Shown in pieces: positions 7,240-16,601 of a stretch of 48,837 nt of DNA. Each line of letters opens with the position of its first letter. The first letter of the stretch is position 1. The position numbers were made by a program, and so were the translations under genes. The DNA lies in the NCBI GenBank assembly GCA_036307445.1, contig JAXJXP010000041.1, forward strand, positions 1-48,837, written 5' to 3'. This DNA is from HGM11525 sp036307445. GTDB taxonomy: Bacteria; Bacillota; Clostridia; UBA1381. Below the pieces are notes generated by a model that worked only from the letters and a program-made list of their open reading frames with translations, was not told the origin of the DNA and searched no databases.

Positions 7240-8331
7240 ATGAATGCAAGAGACAGGTTTTGTGAATATTTTGCAAAAGGCTTTACAGATAAAGAGCGTA
7301 TAGGTCTTGAACTTGAGCATTTTGTGATGAAAGAAGGCAGACCTTTAAACTATTCTGACGGTGTTTGTGATATTCTTGCAGAAATTGCTGACGGGTGTAA
7401 GCGAATATTTTATGAATCAGGCAAAATCCTCGGTGCTGATATGGGAGAATATACCATTACATTAGAGCCGGGTGCACAGCTTGAGGTTAGTGTGAAGCCC
7501 TTTGAGGATACTGCACAAATAAAAAGAGTTTTGGATAGTTTTTATAAAAAGGCTGAGCCGATTTTGACGAGATACAACGCAACTCTTTCCACAATCCCTG
7601 TTGTAGATGAAAGTAAGCTTGTGAATATAGAACTAATCCCCAAAGAGCGTTACAGGTATATGGATAAATATTTCCTTGAAAGCGGAACTATGGGACGGTA
7701 TATGATGCGTGGAAGTGCATCAACTCAAATTTCGGTGGATTATGACTCTGAGGCGGATTTTGTAAAAAAATTCCGTGCGGCATATATACTTTCTCCTGTT
7801 TTTGCACTGATTTGCTCGAATGGGGAGAACAAGTTGAAAAGACTTGAAATCTGGGATAATGTAGATGAAAAAAGGACATACATTCCAAAAGCTCTGTTTT
7901 CGGACGATTTCGGTTTTGAGAAATATGCAGAAGGGCTGTTGAATGTGCCTGCAATATTTGTGCCAATGGGAGATGGGTTCTTATATACAGGAGACAAGAC
8001 GGTTGGAGCGCTTTGTGAAATTTACGGCATTGATGAGGGGATGACAGAACATTTTCTTTCGATGGTTTTTCCTGATGTAAGGCTCAAGCAATATATCGAA
8101 ATAAGGATTGCAGATGCAATGCCGTATGAAAGAGCTATCGGATATGCAGAGCTTATAAAGCGGATTTTTTATACCGATGCGCTTGATGAGGTATTAAACA
8201 GGTATAACGGAACAACTGTTGACGACATAATAAATGCAAAATGCGAAATAAGACAAAAAGGCGAAAATGCCCAAATATACGGCAGAAGTGCCGCAAAAGA
8301 AGCTGAATATCTTATCAGTTTTATGAGGTAG
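7240..8331 (+). CDS. GCS2-type glutamate-cysteine ligase family protein
   Basis: About 363 residues. It resembles the GCS2 family of ATP-dependent carboxylate-amine ligases, which make gamma-glutamylcysteine or similar gamma-glutamyl products. Recognisable blocks are IGLELEHFV near the N-terminus (metal/glutamate site), EYTITLEPGAQLEVSVKPF, and GTMGRYMMRGSASTQISVDY, all typical of plant/proteobacterial-type GshA. Three bases after its stop comes an ATP-grasp ligase, so the two enzymes probably work in sequence. The start at 7240 has a GAGGCAGGA site; the ATG at 7201 would sit on the transcription start. Which amine is joined to glutamate is not proven by sequence. Confidence 0.8.
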   Translation: MNARDRFCEYFAKGFTDKERIGLELEHFVMKEGRPLNYSDGVCDILAEIADGCKRIFYESGKILGADMGEYTITLEPGAQLEVSVKPFEDTAQIKRVLDSFYKKAEPILTRYNATLSTIPVVDESKLVNIELIPKERYRYMDKYFLESGTMGRYMMRGSASTQISVDYDSEADFVKKFRAAYILSPVFALICSNGENKLKRLEIWDNVDEKRTYIPKALFSDDFGFEKYAEGLLNVPAIFVPMGDGFLYTGDKTVGALCEIYGIDEGMTEHFLSMVFPDVRLKQYIEIRIADAMPYERAIGYAELIKRIFYTDALDEVLNRYNGTTVDDIINAKCEIRQKGENAQIYGRSAAKEAEYLISFMR

Positions 8332-8334
8332 AAT

Positions 8335-9639
8335 ATGGACAGGAACAAAGAGCTTATTGAATATATAAAAAATAATTATGATGAATGCTTAAAATCGGGG
8401 AAAAGTGTAAGAGAGCATCTTTTAAAGTCGCCAGTGGCATTTCATGGCAGATGTGTACAGACCCTTCATATCCCCAAGATTTATAAACGTGCCGATATAG
8501 AGGTGTTCAGAAGTTTAGTGTCTGAATTTTATACAATATTCGATAAGATTGTAAAACACTATATTACTTCGGCGGAATACAGAAAGCTGTTTCCGTTTTC
8601 AAAGGAGCTGGAGGAGCTTATTCTTGCGGATTGCGGCTACGAAACGAGTGTCCCTGTAATGCGTATGGACGTATTCTATAACGAGGAAACGGGTGATTAT
8701 AAATTTTGTGAGCTTAATACCGATGGGACAAGTGCTATGGTGGAGGATTATGAGCTTTCAAAGGCATTTTCTATCAACAATATTCCACGCGATATGATAG
8801 GCAATGTTTCCTGTTTTGAGCTTTTTGATTCGTGGGTCATAGCTATGGGCAAGATATATAAAGGCTTTAAAAATCGACGCAATAACCCCAGGGTAGCCAT
8901 TGTTGATTTTCTTGACAAGGCGTATCTGCCTGAATTTTATGAGTTTAAAAGACGCTTCGAGAAGTACGGATATCCTACAAAAATTGTAGATATACGAAAG
9001 CTTAGATTAAAAAACGGTGTTCTGTTTGATGAAGAAAATGAGAGAGTTGATATTATTTACCGCCGTGCTGTTACGGTGGATATTATGAATAATATTGGTG
9101 ATTGCGGTGATTTTTTAGCTGCATATAAAGCGGGTGCTGTATGCGTTCTTGGCGGTATAAAAACGCAGGTAATTCATCATAAGGCGCTCTTCTATATCCT
9201 TCGTGATGAAAAGACTAAGGCAATACTTACCGACAGAGAAAATGAACTTATTGAAAAGCATATCCCATACACATCAAAGCTTGTAAATGCCGACCTTGAC
9301 CGCATAAAAGCTGACAAGGACAGCTATATAATAAAGCCAAGTGATTCCTATGCGTCAAAGGGAGTTTTTGCGGGAGTTGATGCAACGGACAGTGAATGGG
9401 AAGAGCTTATAGAAAGATGTAAAAATGAAGATTATATTGTGCAGGAATACTGCACTCCGTACAAGACGGAAAATATCTATCTGGCTGATAAAGAGCCTCA
9501 GTTTAAGATGTATTCAAACCTTACGGGACTTTATGTTTACGACGGAGAGTTTGCGGGAATATATTCAAGACTTTCTGACGGAGGTATAATCTCGTCGCAG
9601 TATAATGAGAAATCGGTTGTAACCTTTGTAGAGGTATAA
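8335..9639 (+). CDS. Glutathionylspermidine-synthase-like ATP-grasp protein
   Basis: 434 residues. It has the circularly permuted ATP-grasp architecture of the GSP_synth family: RMDVFYNEETGDYKFCELNTDG in the first half (pre-ATP-grasp and metal site), then YIIKPSDSYASKGVFAG (ATP-binding Lys and Gly-rich loop) and IVQEYC. The family forms an amide or peptide bond using ATP. Located 3 bases after the GCS2 gene, it likely extends the gamma-glutamyl product with another amino acid or amine. There is no N-terminal amidase domain, so this is not a bifunctional glutathionylspermidine synthetase. The true acceptor is unknown. Confidence 0.78.
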   Translation: MDRNKELIEYIKNNYDECLKSGKSVREHLLKSPVAFHGRCVQTLHIPKIYKRADIEVFRSLVSEFYTIFDKIVKHYITSAEYRKLFPFSKELEELILADCGYETSVPVMRMDVFYNEETGDYKFCELNTDGTSAMVEDYELSKAFSINNIPRDMIGNVSCFELFDSWVIAMGKIYKGFKNRRNNPRVAIVDFLDKAYLPEFYEFKRRFEKYGYPTKIVDIRKLRLKNGVLFDEENERVDIIYRRAVTVDIMNNIGDCGDFLAAYKAGAVCVLGGIKTQVIHHKALFYILRDEKTKAILTDRENELIEKHIPYTSKLVNADLDRIKADKDSYIIKPSDSYASKGVFAGVDATDSEWEELIERCKNEDYIVQEYCTPYKTENIYLADKEPQFKMYSNLTGLYVYDGEFAGIYSRLSDGGIISSQYNEKSVVTFVEV

Positions 9640-9663
9640 TTATAGAGGAAAAGAGGTGCAGGA

Positions 9664-10689
9664 ATGAAAAAGGGACTTGTAGCAGTTTCAGGCGGAGTGG
9701 ACAGTACAGCTGTTATGCTTGGCTATATCAAAAACGGTGTTGCGGTTGACGGTGTTATGATGAAGATTCACGATGCTGACAAAACTGCTGTAGCAGATGC
9801 AGATGCCGCTTGCAAAAAGCTCGGTGCCAGACTCCATATTCTTGACCTTGAGGACGAGTTTAAAAAGCTTGTTATTGATGATTTTGTATACGAGTATCTT
9901 AATTGCCGTACGCCTAATCCCTGCATATTGTGTAATATCAGAATGAAGTTTGGAATTCTTGCAGATTTTGCAAAGGAAAGCGGTTATGACTTTCTTGCAA
10001 CTGGGCATTACGCAAGGATTGAACAGACGGACGGTAAATTTTTCCTAAAAAAAGCGGCAGATTTAAAAAAAGACCAGAGCTATGTTCTTTTCGGGATTAA
10101 TCGTGAGCTTTTGCCATATCTTCGTTTTCCGATGGGGGATACAACTAAGGAAAGCGCAAGAGAAGAGCTTGAAAAAGAAGGCTTTATAAACGCAAAACGA
10201 AAGGACAGTCAGGATATATGCTTTGTTCCCGACGGAAAGTATGCCGAGTTTATAGAAAGGTATCTGGGCAGAAGCTTTGAAGAGGGGGATTTTTGCGACC
10301 TTGACGGCAATGTTATCGGCAGACATAAGGGTCTTATCCGTTACACAATAGGACAGAGGAAAGGTCTTGGACTTGCCTTGCCGCAACCAATGTATGTAGT
10401 AGAGCTGAAGCCTGAAACAAACAGTGTTGTACTTGGGCTTACGGAAAACCTGATGTCAAACAGGTTGACGGCTGATAGAGTGAATTGGCTTGCTGACGGA
10501 ATAACAGATGGAATTAGAGTTATGGCAAGAGCAAGATATAATATGAAAGAGAGCCCGGCTCGTGTGTTTTTTGCGGAAGATAACAGAATAGTGGTTGAAT
10601 TTGATGAACCGCAGCGTGCCATTACTTCGGGGCAAAGCGTGGTTTTATATGATGGGGATATTGTGCTTGGAGGCGGAAGAATAATATGA
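9664..10689 (+). CDS. mnmA: tRNA-specific 2-thiouridylase MnmA
   Basis: 341 residues. It installs sulfur at C2 of U34 in tRNA Lys, Glu and Gln. The PP-loop SGGVDS is at residues 9-14. The catalytic cysteines are C90 (NPCILCN) and C186 (SQDICFVPDG). IRYTIGQRKGLGLA and the C-terminal beta-barrel are present. The stretch following strand 2 (MMKIHDADKTAVADA) is shorter than in E. coli or B. subtilis MnmA and lacks the usual WDD...CC segment, a variation seen in clostridial forms. AAGAGG precedes the ATG. The last four bases overlap hydE (ATGA), implying translational coupling. Confidence 0.95.
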   Translation: MKKGLVAVSGGVDSTAVMLGYIKNGVAVDGVMMKIHDADKTAVADADAACKKLGARLHILDLEDEFKKLVIDDFVYEYLNCRTPNPCILCNIRMKFGILADFAKESGYDFLATGHYARIEQTDGKFFLKKAADLKKDQSYVLFGINRELLPYLRFPMGDTTKESAREELEKEGFINAKRKDSQDICFVPDGKYAEFIERYLGRSFEEGDFCDLDGNVIGRHKGLIRYTIGQRKGLGLALPQPMYVVELKPETNSVVLGLTENLMSNRLTADRVNWLADGITDGIRVMARARYNMKESPARVFFAEDNRIVVEFDEPQRAITSGQSVVLYDGDIVLGGGRII

Positions 10690-11726
10690 AAAATTATGTT
10701 TTAGAGCTTTCCCGAAATCGCAATCTTCCGAATGATAAATTACTTGCTTTAATTGGCGGCGGAGCGGACGAGCTTTTGCAAAAGGAAGCAGACAAAGTAA
10801 GAAGAAGTGTATTTGGAGACGGGGTTTATATAAGAGGCTTAATTGAAATTTCTTCAATCTGCAAAAATGACTGTATTTATTGCGGTATCCGTTGTTCCAA
10901 TAAGAATGCGGCAAGGTACCGTCTTACGAAGGAACAGATTTTTGATTGCTGTAAAACAGGTGCTAAACTGGGCTTTTCTACTTTTGTTTTGCAGGGTGGT
11001 GAAGATTTGTACTTCACAGATGCAGTTTTATGTGATATAATAGATGGAATAAAGAATATTGCACCTCACGCTGCAGTTACGCTTTCTCTTGGTGAAAGAA
11101 GCAGGGAGTCCTACCAACTGCTTAAAAATGCAGGTGCAGACAGATATCTTCTTCGGCACGAAACGGCAACCACAGAGCATTATTCTAAGCTGCATCCTGA
11201 GGGTATGAGCCTTGAAGAAAGAAAAAGATGTCTTTTTGATTTGAAGGAATTGGGATTTCAGGTGGGGTCAGGCTTTATGGTCGGCTCGCCGTATCAGACG
11301 GATGAGCATATTCTGGCTGATATAAGATTTCTGCAGGAGTTGGAGCCTGATATGATAGGAATAGGTCCGTTTGTGCCGCATAAGGATACACCCTTTGGTG
11401 ATTATGAAAGCGGTAGCTTAGAGCTTACATTGCGACTTATTTCGATATTAAGGCTGTGCTTCCCTGAAACGCTGCTTCCTGCAACAACGGCGCTTGGAAC
11501 AATCTCCGAGGGCGGCAGAGAACGTGGACTAAAATGTGGGGCGAATGTTGTTATGCCTAACCTCTCGCCAAAGGCTGCAAGGGAAAGCTATAATCTTTAT
11601 GATAACAAGCTGATAACCGGTGCAGAAAGCATTGAGGGACTTAAAATTTTGGAGGATAAAATAAAGTCGGCTGGTTACTCGATGACTATGTCGAGAGGGG
11701 ATGCGCCGAGACTTTTAAAGGAGTAA
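10686..11726 (+). CDS. hydE: [FeFe]-hydrogenase maturase HydE (radical SAM)
   Basis: 346 residues. HydE helps build the diiron subcluster of the [FeFe]-hydrogenase H-cluster. The radical-SAM motif C-x3-C-x2-C is at C59, C63 and C66 (SICKNDCIYCGIRCSN). Further family signatures are FVLQGGED, RHETA, GSGFMVGSP and a C-terminal barrel ending in SRGDAPRL. hydF, hydG and hydrogenase genes are not in the window and must lie elsewhere if the pathway is complete. It overlaps mnmA by 4 bases. Its presence supports a fermentative anaerobe. Confidence 0.93.
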   Translation: MKNYVLELSRNRNLPNDKLLALIGGGADELLQKEADKVRRSVFGDGVYIRGLIEISSICKNDCIYCGIRCSNKNAARYRLTKEQIFDCCKTGAKLGFSTFVLQGGEDLYFTDAVLCDIIDGIKNIAPHAAVTLSLGERSRESYQLLKNAGADRYLLRHETATTEHYSKLHPEGMSLEERKRCLFDLKELGFQVGSGFMVGSPYQTDEHILADIRFLQELEPDMIGIGPFVPHKDTPFGDYESGSLELTLRLISILRLCFPETLLPATTALGTISEGGRERGLKCGANVVMPNLSPKAARESYNLYDNKLITGAESIEGLKILEDKIKSAGYSMTMSRGDAPRLLKE

Positions 11727-11735
11727 AATATAAAA

Positions 11736-14036
11736 ATGAGTTATGTACTGCCATTGGTGGCACTAAGAAATATTGTAATTATGCCAAAGTCAACTGTCAG
11801 CTTTGATGTTTTGAGGGATTTTTCCCAAAAAGCGATAGATGCGGCAACAAACGGAACAAGAGAAATAATTCTTGTTGCTCAGATGGACCCCGGAGTTGAA
11901 AAACCTAACTTTGACGAGGTTTATCGGGTTGCAACTCTTTGCAGAATAAAGCAGGTCGTAAAGATGCCCAGGGGCATTGCCAGAGTTATGGTTGAGGGTG
12001 TTAAGAGGGTAGAGCTTTTTGAGCTTGCTATTAACGAGCCGTATATGAGTGTTATTGCTGATGATTTTGCGGAAGTTCCTGAGGAACAGAATATACACCT
12101 GGCAGCGATGGCAAGAAATCTTAAAGCTGCATTTGACGAATATGTAAAGTATTCAAGAGTGGTTTCGGGTGAAGAGCTTGCAAACCGCACCTTTAAAACC
12201 AAAACGCTGGGTGAGCTGTGCGACTGTCTGGTTGGTGTATCAAATATTGATTTCCGTATTAAGCAGGAAATGTTAGAAACGGCTGACAGTTATGAAAGAG
12301 CGGAAGCTTTTATTACTGCACTTTCGTATGAAACTGAGATTTTAAAGCTTCAGGCAGAGATTGCCAAAATAGCTAGGGAACGTATAGAACAAAATCAACG
12401 TGATTATTTTCTTCGGGAAGAGAAGAGAGTTATCGAGGAGGAGCTTGGCGACGGAATAGAAAATGAGGCTGAGGAATACCGTCAGAGAGTGGAGTCTCTT
12501 AATATCTCCGATGACGTTCGTGAGAAGATAATGAAAGAAATCTCACGTTTTGAAAAAATGGCAGGCTCAAGTGCTGACAGTGCTGTGTCAAGAAACTATC
12601 TTGATACAGTTTTAGAACTTCCGTGGGAGGTAAAAACAGAGGAAAATTTAGATATAGATAACATTAAAGAAATTCTTGACGAGGACCATTACGGTCTTGA
12701 AAAGGTCAAGGAGCGTATTATCGAGCAAATGGCGGTAAGAAAGCTTACCGACGGTAGACAGGGAACACTTATTTGCCTTGCAGGACCGCCGGGAACGGGC
12801 AAGACCTCAATCGCCAAGTCGATAGCCCGTGCAATCGGAAGAAAATATGTTAGAATATCTTTGGGCGGTGTTCGTGATGAGGCAGAAATCAGGGGACACA
12901 GAAAAACCTATATAGGCTCTATGCCCGGTAGAATTATGTCGGGTATGATTACGGCTAAGGTAAAGAATCCGCTGATACTTTTAGACGAGATTGACAAGAT
13001 GGGTGCGGATATAAAGGGCGACCCAGCGTCTGCTATGCTTGAGGTTCTTGACTATGAGCAAAATAAGACTTTTAAGGACCATTATATTGATTTGCCATTT
13101 GACCTTTCTGACGTTATGTTTATTGCTACTGCAAATGACGTTTCAAGGATTCCAAGACCGCTGTTGGACCGTATGGAGCTTATTGAGGTAAACGGCTATA
13201 CCAATCTTGAAAAGCTAAGCATTGCAAAGAATTATTTGATACCAAAGCAGGCTAAGGAAAACGGTATTTCGGGGAAGAAGTTTGAGATAACAGATGATGC
13301 TGTTATGAAAATATGCACAGAATACACCCGCGAGGCAGGAGTAAGACAGACGGAACGTGTTATTGCATCTGTTATGCGAAAGATTGCAAGGAAATTTGCA
13401 GACGGTCAGCGCACGGTGAAGGTTTCAAAGCGAAATATTAAGGAATATCTCGGAAAGCCTAAATACAGTTTTGATAAAATTAATGAAAAGAACGAAATAG
13501 GTATAGTAAGAGGTCTTGCGTGGACTGCGGTTGGTGGTGATACCCTGTCAGTTGAGGTGAATGTTATGGACGGCAGTGGAAAAACACAACTTACGGGTCA
13601 ACTTGGTGATGTTATGCAGGAGTCTGCAAAAACAGCAATCAGCTATATTCGCTCGGTAAGCGATAAGCTTGGAATAGATAAGGATTTCTATAAAACCAAG
13701 GATATACATATCCATGTTCCCGAAGGAGCAGTGCCGAAAGACGGTCCGTCAGCAGGAATTACAATGGCAACAGCGGTTGCAAGCGCGCTTACAGGAAAGG
13801 CTGTAAGACGTGATGTTGCAATGACAGGAGAAATAACTTTAAGAGGTAAGGTCCTTGAAATCGGTGGACTTAAAGAAAAATCCACAGCGGCATTAAGGGC
13901 GGGTATTAGCACGGTGATTATTCCCGACGGAAATAAGCCTGATATTGATGAAATGCCCGAAGAGGTGCGTTCAAATATAAAATTTGTGCCCGTCAAGGAT
14001 ATGGGCGCAGTGCTTTCGCATTCGCTTATTAACTGA
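11736..14036 (+). CDS. lon: ATP-dependent endopeptidase Lon
   Basis: 766 residues. Cytosolic AAA+ protease removing damaged and regulatory proteins. In order: N-terminal substrate domain (LPLVALRNIVIMPKS), coiled coil, AAA+ module with Walker A GPPGTGKT at 350-357 and Walker B LILLDEIDK, then the protease domain with the Ser-Lys dyad S672 (KDGPSAG) and K715 (LKEKS), separated by 43 residues as in E. coli Lon. It lies within the 7.2-17 kb rightward run; no HAIR-type CIRCE operator is visible upstream. Confidence 0.97.
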   Translation: MSYVLPLVALRNIVIMPKSTVSFDVLRDFSQKAIDAATNGTREIILVAQMDPGVEKPNFDEVYRVATLCRIKQVVKMPRGIARVMVEGVKRVELFELAINEPYMSVIADDFAEVPEEQNIHLAAMARNLKAAFDEYVKYSRVVSGEELANRTFKTKTLGELCDCLVGVSNIDFRIKQEMLETADSYERAEAFITALSYETEILKLQAEIAKIARERIEQNQRDYFLREEKRVIEEELGDGIENEAEEYRQRVESLNISDDVREKIMKEISRFEKMAGSSADSAVSRNYLDTVLELPWEVKTEENLDIDNIKEILDEDHYGLEKVKERIIEQMAVRKLTDGRQGTLICLAGPPGTGKTSIAKSIARAIGRKYVRISLGGVRDEAEIRGHRKTYIGSMPGRIMSGMITAKVKNPLILLDEIDKMGADIKGDPASAMLEVLDYEQNKTFKDHYIDLPFDLSDVMFIATANDVSRIPRPLLDRMELIEVNGYTNLEKLSIAKNYLIPKQAKENGISGKKFEITDDAVMKICTEYTREAGVRQTERVIASVMRKIARKFADGQRTVKVSKRNIKEYLGKPKYSFDKINEKNEIGIVRGLAWTAVGGDTLSVEVNVMDGSGKTQLTGQLGDVMQESAKTAISYIRSVSDKLGIDKDFYKTKDIHIHVPEGAVPKDGPSAGITMATAVASALTGKAVRRDVAMTGEITLRGKVLEIGGLKEKSTAALRAGISTVIIPDGNKPDIDEMPEEVRSNIKFVPVKDMGAVLSHSLIN

Positions 14037-14054
14037 TGAAAGGATAAAAGAAAA

Positions 14055-14648
14055 ATGAATATTCATAATGCTCACATAACCGTTTCTGCGGTTAAACCGA
14101 CGCAGTATCCCAAAACAGGAGTGCCGGAATTTGCATTTGTCGGCAGGTCAAATGTTGGCAAAAGCTCGCTTATAAATAAAATACTTAACAGAAAATCTCT
14201 GGCAAGGGTCAGCTCGACACCGGGTAAGACCATAACTATTAATTTCTATGATATAGACGAAAGTATATTTCTGGTTGACCTTCCCGGCTATGGCTATGCA
14301 AAGCGCAGTCAGAACGAAATTCGTGAGTGGGGAGATATGATAGAGTCTTATCTTTCAAACAGACCTCAGCTAAAGCAGATATTTCTTCTTGTAGATTCGA
14401 GGCATATTCCTACTAAGGACGATATTATGATGCTTGAGTGGATAAGAACTGTCCGTCCTGATGATACGGTAATAGCTATTGCGACCAAAACGGACAAGCT
14501 TAAAAAGAGCGAAAAAGAGTTTAATCTAAACAGAATTTATGAAAAGCTTGAGCTTACGGAAGATGATATTTTAGTCCCCTTCTCTACCAAGGGCGATGAG
14601 GATAAAAATACCGTCTGGGATATGATAAATATGATACTTGCCGGTTAA
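14055..14648 (+). CDS. engB: Ribosome biogenesis GTPase EngB (YsxC/YihA)
   Basis: 197 residues. Circularly normal TRAFAC GTPase needed for 50S assembly. G1 GRSNVGKSS, G2 region SSTPGKT, G3 DLPGYGYAKRS and G4 TKTDK are all present. It follows lon, an arrangement conserved in many Firmicutes. An AAAGGA site precedes the ATG. Confidence 0.96.
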   Translation: MNIHNAHITVSAVKPTQYPKTGVPEFAFVGRSNVGKSSLINKILNRKSLARVSSTPGKTITINFYDIDESIFLVDLPGYGYAKRSQNEIREWGDMIESYLSNRPQLKQIFLLVDSRHIPTKDDIMMLEWIRTVRPDDTVIAIATKTDKLKKSEKEFNLNRIYEKLELTEDDILVPFSTKGDEDKNTVWDMINMILAG

Positions 14649-14672
14649 GTGATTACACCAAGGAGGCGTGTG

Positions 14673-15878
14673 ATGAAAAAGGTAATAACAGTAATTCTTG
14701 CTGCTGCACTTTGTACGTTTGTGTACTTTTTGATAAGCTATGTTCAGGCACCTGTTTCTACTATTTCAGCTTATAGTGTGACCTTGGAGGAAATAGTGGA
14801 GGGTGATGCTTTTCTTGTGCGCAAAGAAACTGTCTATAAGGCAGATAATGGCGGTACAGCTTACAGCTACGCAAGAGAAGGTTCAAGAGTGGGTAACAGC
14901 CGCCGTATTTGTACAATTTACAGTGGTGAAATTAATGAAGGATTACTGCAGGAGCTTGGTTCGATAAACAACAAGATAACAGAACTTGGCTCTGTTGTTG
15001 TGGATAGCAGCGGATTTACTGCAGATAGTGGCTCTACTGCTCAAAGACTTTTGCAGCTTCAGGAAGAAATAGAAGCGGCAGCTGCAGAAAATGACATAAA
15101 AAAGATTTCCAAATGCAAGGAAGAAATTGAGCTTCTGGCATCAGGCGGCACAGTTGCCGGCAATGCAGAAAGACTGGCTGAGCTTACTGCCGAAAGGTCT
15201 AGGCTTGAAAGTACAATCACCAATCCCAGGCAGGATATATATTCCACAGAAGCGGGAATTTATTCCACCAAGATAGACGGCTATGAGAATGTGCTGAATG
15301 TTAATAATGTGGCAGATTTTAATGTTGAAAAGTTTGCAGAAATCAAGCCGGAGGAAAAAGAAGAAAAGAGTGAAGAAGAGATTATAGGCGACACTCTTCC
15401 TGGAGATAAGGTTTGTAAAATTATAGATAACCATGTATGGTACATTGTGTCCCTTGTTGATCGCGACAAGCTTGAGGATTTAAAAAAGGGAGACAATGTT
15501 GAAGTTCGTTTTGATAAGCTGCCCGGCGAACAGGTAAAAGCGTCTGTTGTATCTGTATCAAATGAACCGGAGGGACAGAAAAAGGCGGTTGTTGTGTTAA
15601 AATGCGAAAGCTTTTCTGAGGGTGCGTTTTCGATACGTGCCACCGGTGTTGAGATTATAAGAAACAGCTACAGCGGATTTGAAGTGCCTGTACACGCAAT
15701 CAGGGTTTTGGATGGTCAGAACGGAGTTATGGTACGAGTGGGCGGAAGTGATATTTTTAAACCCTGCAAAATGATTTATCAGGACGAAAATTCGGATAAA
15801 GCAATTATAGTACCGGACACAGATGATTCGAAGAGAGAGCTTAATGAATATGATATGATAATATTGGGAGAAAAGTAA
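14673..15878 (+). CDS. HlyD-like membrane-anchored adaptor protein
   Basis: About 401 residues. One N-terminal membrane anchor (residues about 2-24) is followed by a barrel-sandwich-like stretch beginning EEIVEGDAFLVRKE, a long predicted coiled coil (LLQLQEEIEAAAAEND... to RSRLEST), and a beta-rich C-terminus with GDNVEVRF, typical of the HlyD/membrane-fusion superfamily. No ABC or RND pump gene is adjacent. Its position between engB and the sepF division cluster suggests an envelope or division-linked role, which is inference. The frame opens with a GTG at 14649, but AGGAGG lies just ahead of the ATG at 14673. Confidence 0.72.
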   Translation: MKKVITVILAAALCTFVYFLISYVQAPVSTISAYSVTLEEIVEGDAFLVRKETVYKADNGGTAYSYAREGSRVGNSRRICTIYSGEINEGLLQELGSINNKITELGSVVVDSSGFTADSGSTAQRLLQLQEEIEAAAAENDIKKISKCKEEIELLASGGTVAGNAERLAELTAERSRLESTITNPRQDIYSTEAGIYSTKIDGYENVLNVNNVADFNVEKFAEIKPEEKEEKSEEEIIGDTLPGDKVCKIIDNHVWYIVSLVDRDKLEDLKKGDNVEVRFDKLPGEQVKASVVSVSNEPEGQKKAVVVLKCESFSEGAFSIRATGVEIIRNSYSGFEVPVHAIRVLDGQNGVMVRVGGSDIFKPCKMIYQDENSDKAIIVPDTDDSKRELNEYDMIILGEK

Positions 15879-15896
15879 ACCCTGGAGGTGCAGACG

Positions 15897-16574
15897 GTGA
15901 TTACAGACAAACTCTCGCAGATAAGAGAAAAAATAAGATTGGCAAAAAACGGAGAGGATAGAGATGTTACACTCATTGCCGTTACAAAAACGCATTCTCC
16001 TGAAAAGATTAACGAAGCAATAGATGCAGGTGTAACCGATATTGGCGAGAACAAGGTTCAGGAGATACTTGATAAATATGATAAGGTCAAGCCTGTAAGA
16101 TGGCATCTTATCGGGCATTTGCAGACCAATAAGGTTAAATATATTATTGATAAGGTATGCCTTATTCACTCGGTGGACTCGATAAAGCTGATGGACGAGA
16201 TAGAACGTCAGGCTGCAAAACACGGAATTACTATGGAAATTCTGATACAGGTAAATATTACAGGTGAGGAAACAAAGTTCGGTGTAGCACCTGAGGAACT
16301 TGAAGCATTACTTAAATATGCAGGCTCGTTAAAGCACGTCAAGGTGGTTGGACTTATGACAATTCTTGCAAAACTTGACAACGACGTTGCAAAAAGATTA
16401 CATTTTAATAACATATTTAACAGGTTTGTTGACATTTCCTCAAATAAATATGATAATGTTGATATGAAATATCTGTCTATGGGCATGAGCGGCGATTTTG
16501 AGATAGCCGTAGAGTGCGGTTCCAATATGGTCAGGGTGGGAAGTGCCATATTTGGAAACAGAGAGTACAAATAG
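15897..16574 (+). CDS. ylmE: YggS-family PLP-binding protein (YlmE)
   Basis: About 225 residues, alanine-racemase-like barrel that binds pyridoxal phosphate and maintains PLP homeostasis. The PLP lysine lies in AVTKTHS; other signatures are IGENKVQE, WHLIGHLQTNK, VNITGEETKFG and the C-terminal SMGMSGDFEIAVECG...VRVGSAIFG. It starts at the GTG at 15897, with GGAGG 8 bases upstream; the earlier GTG at 15888 lies inside that site. It heads the division cluster with sepF, as in B. subtilis. Confidence 0.93.
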   Translation: MITDKLSQIREKIRLAKNGEDRDVTLIAVTKTHSPEKINEAIDAGVTDIGENKVQEILDKYDKVKPVRWHLIGHLQTNKVKYIIDKVCLIHSVDSIKLMDEIERQAAKHGITMEILIQVNITGEETKFGVAPEELEALLKYAGSLKHVKVVGLMTILAKLDNDVAKRLHFNNIFNRFVDISSNKYDNVDMKYLSMGMSGDFEIAVECGSNMVRVGSAIFGNREYK

Positions 16575-16601
16575 AATTATGTGTATAGGGAGGAAATAGG
16601 T

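Noticed and set aside
15597..16223. 208-residue minus-strand ORF across the HlyD-like/ylmE junction
   Set aside because: Cys/Tyr/Asn-rich translation without domains, antisense to two well-supported genes.
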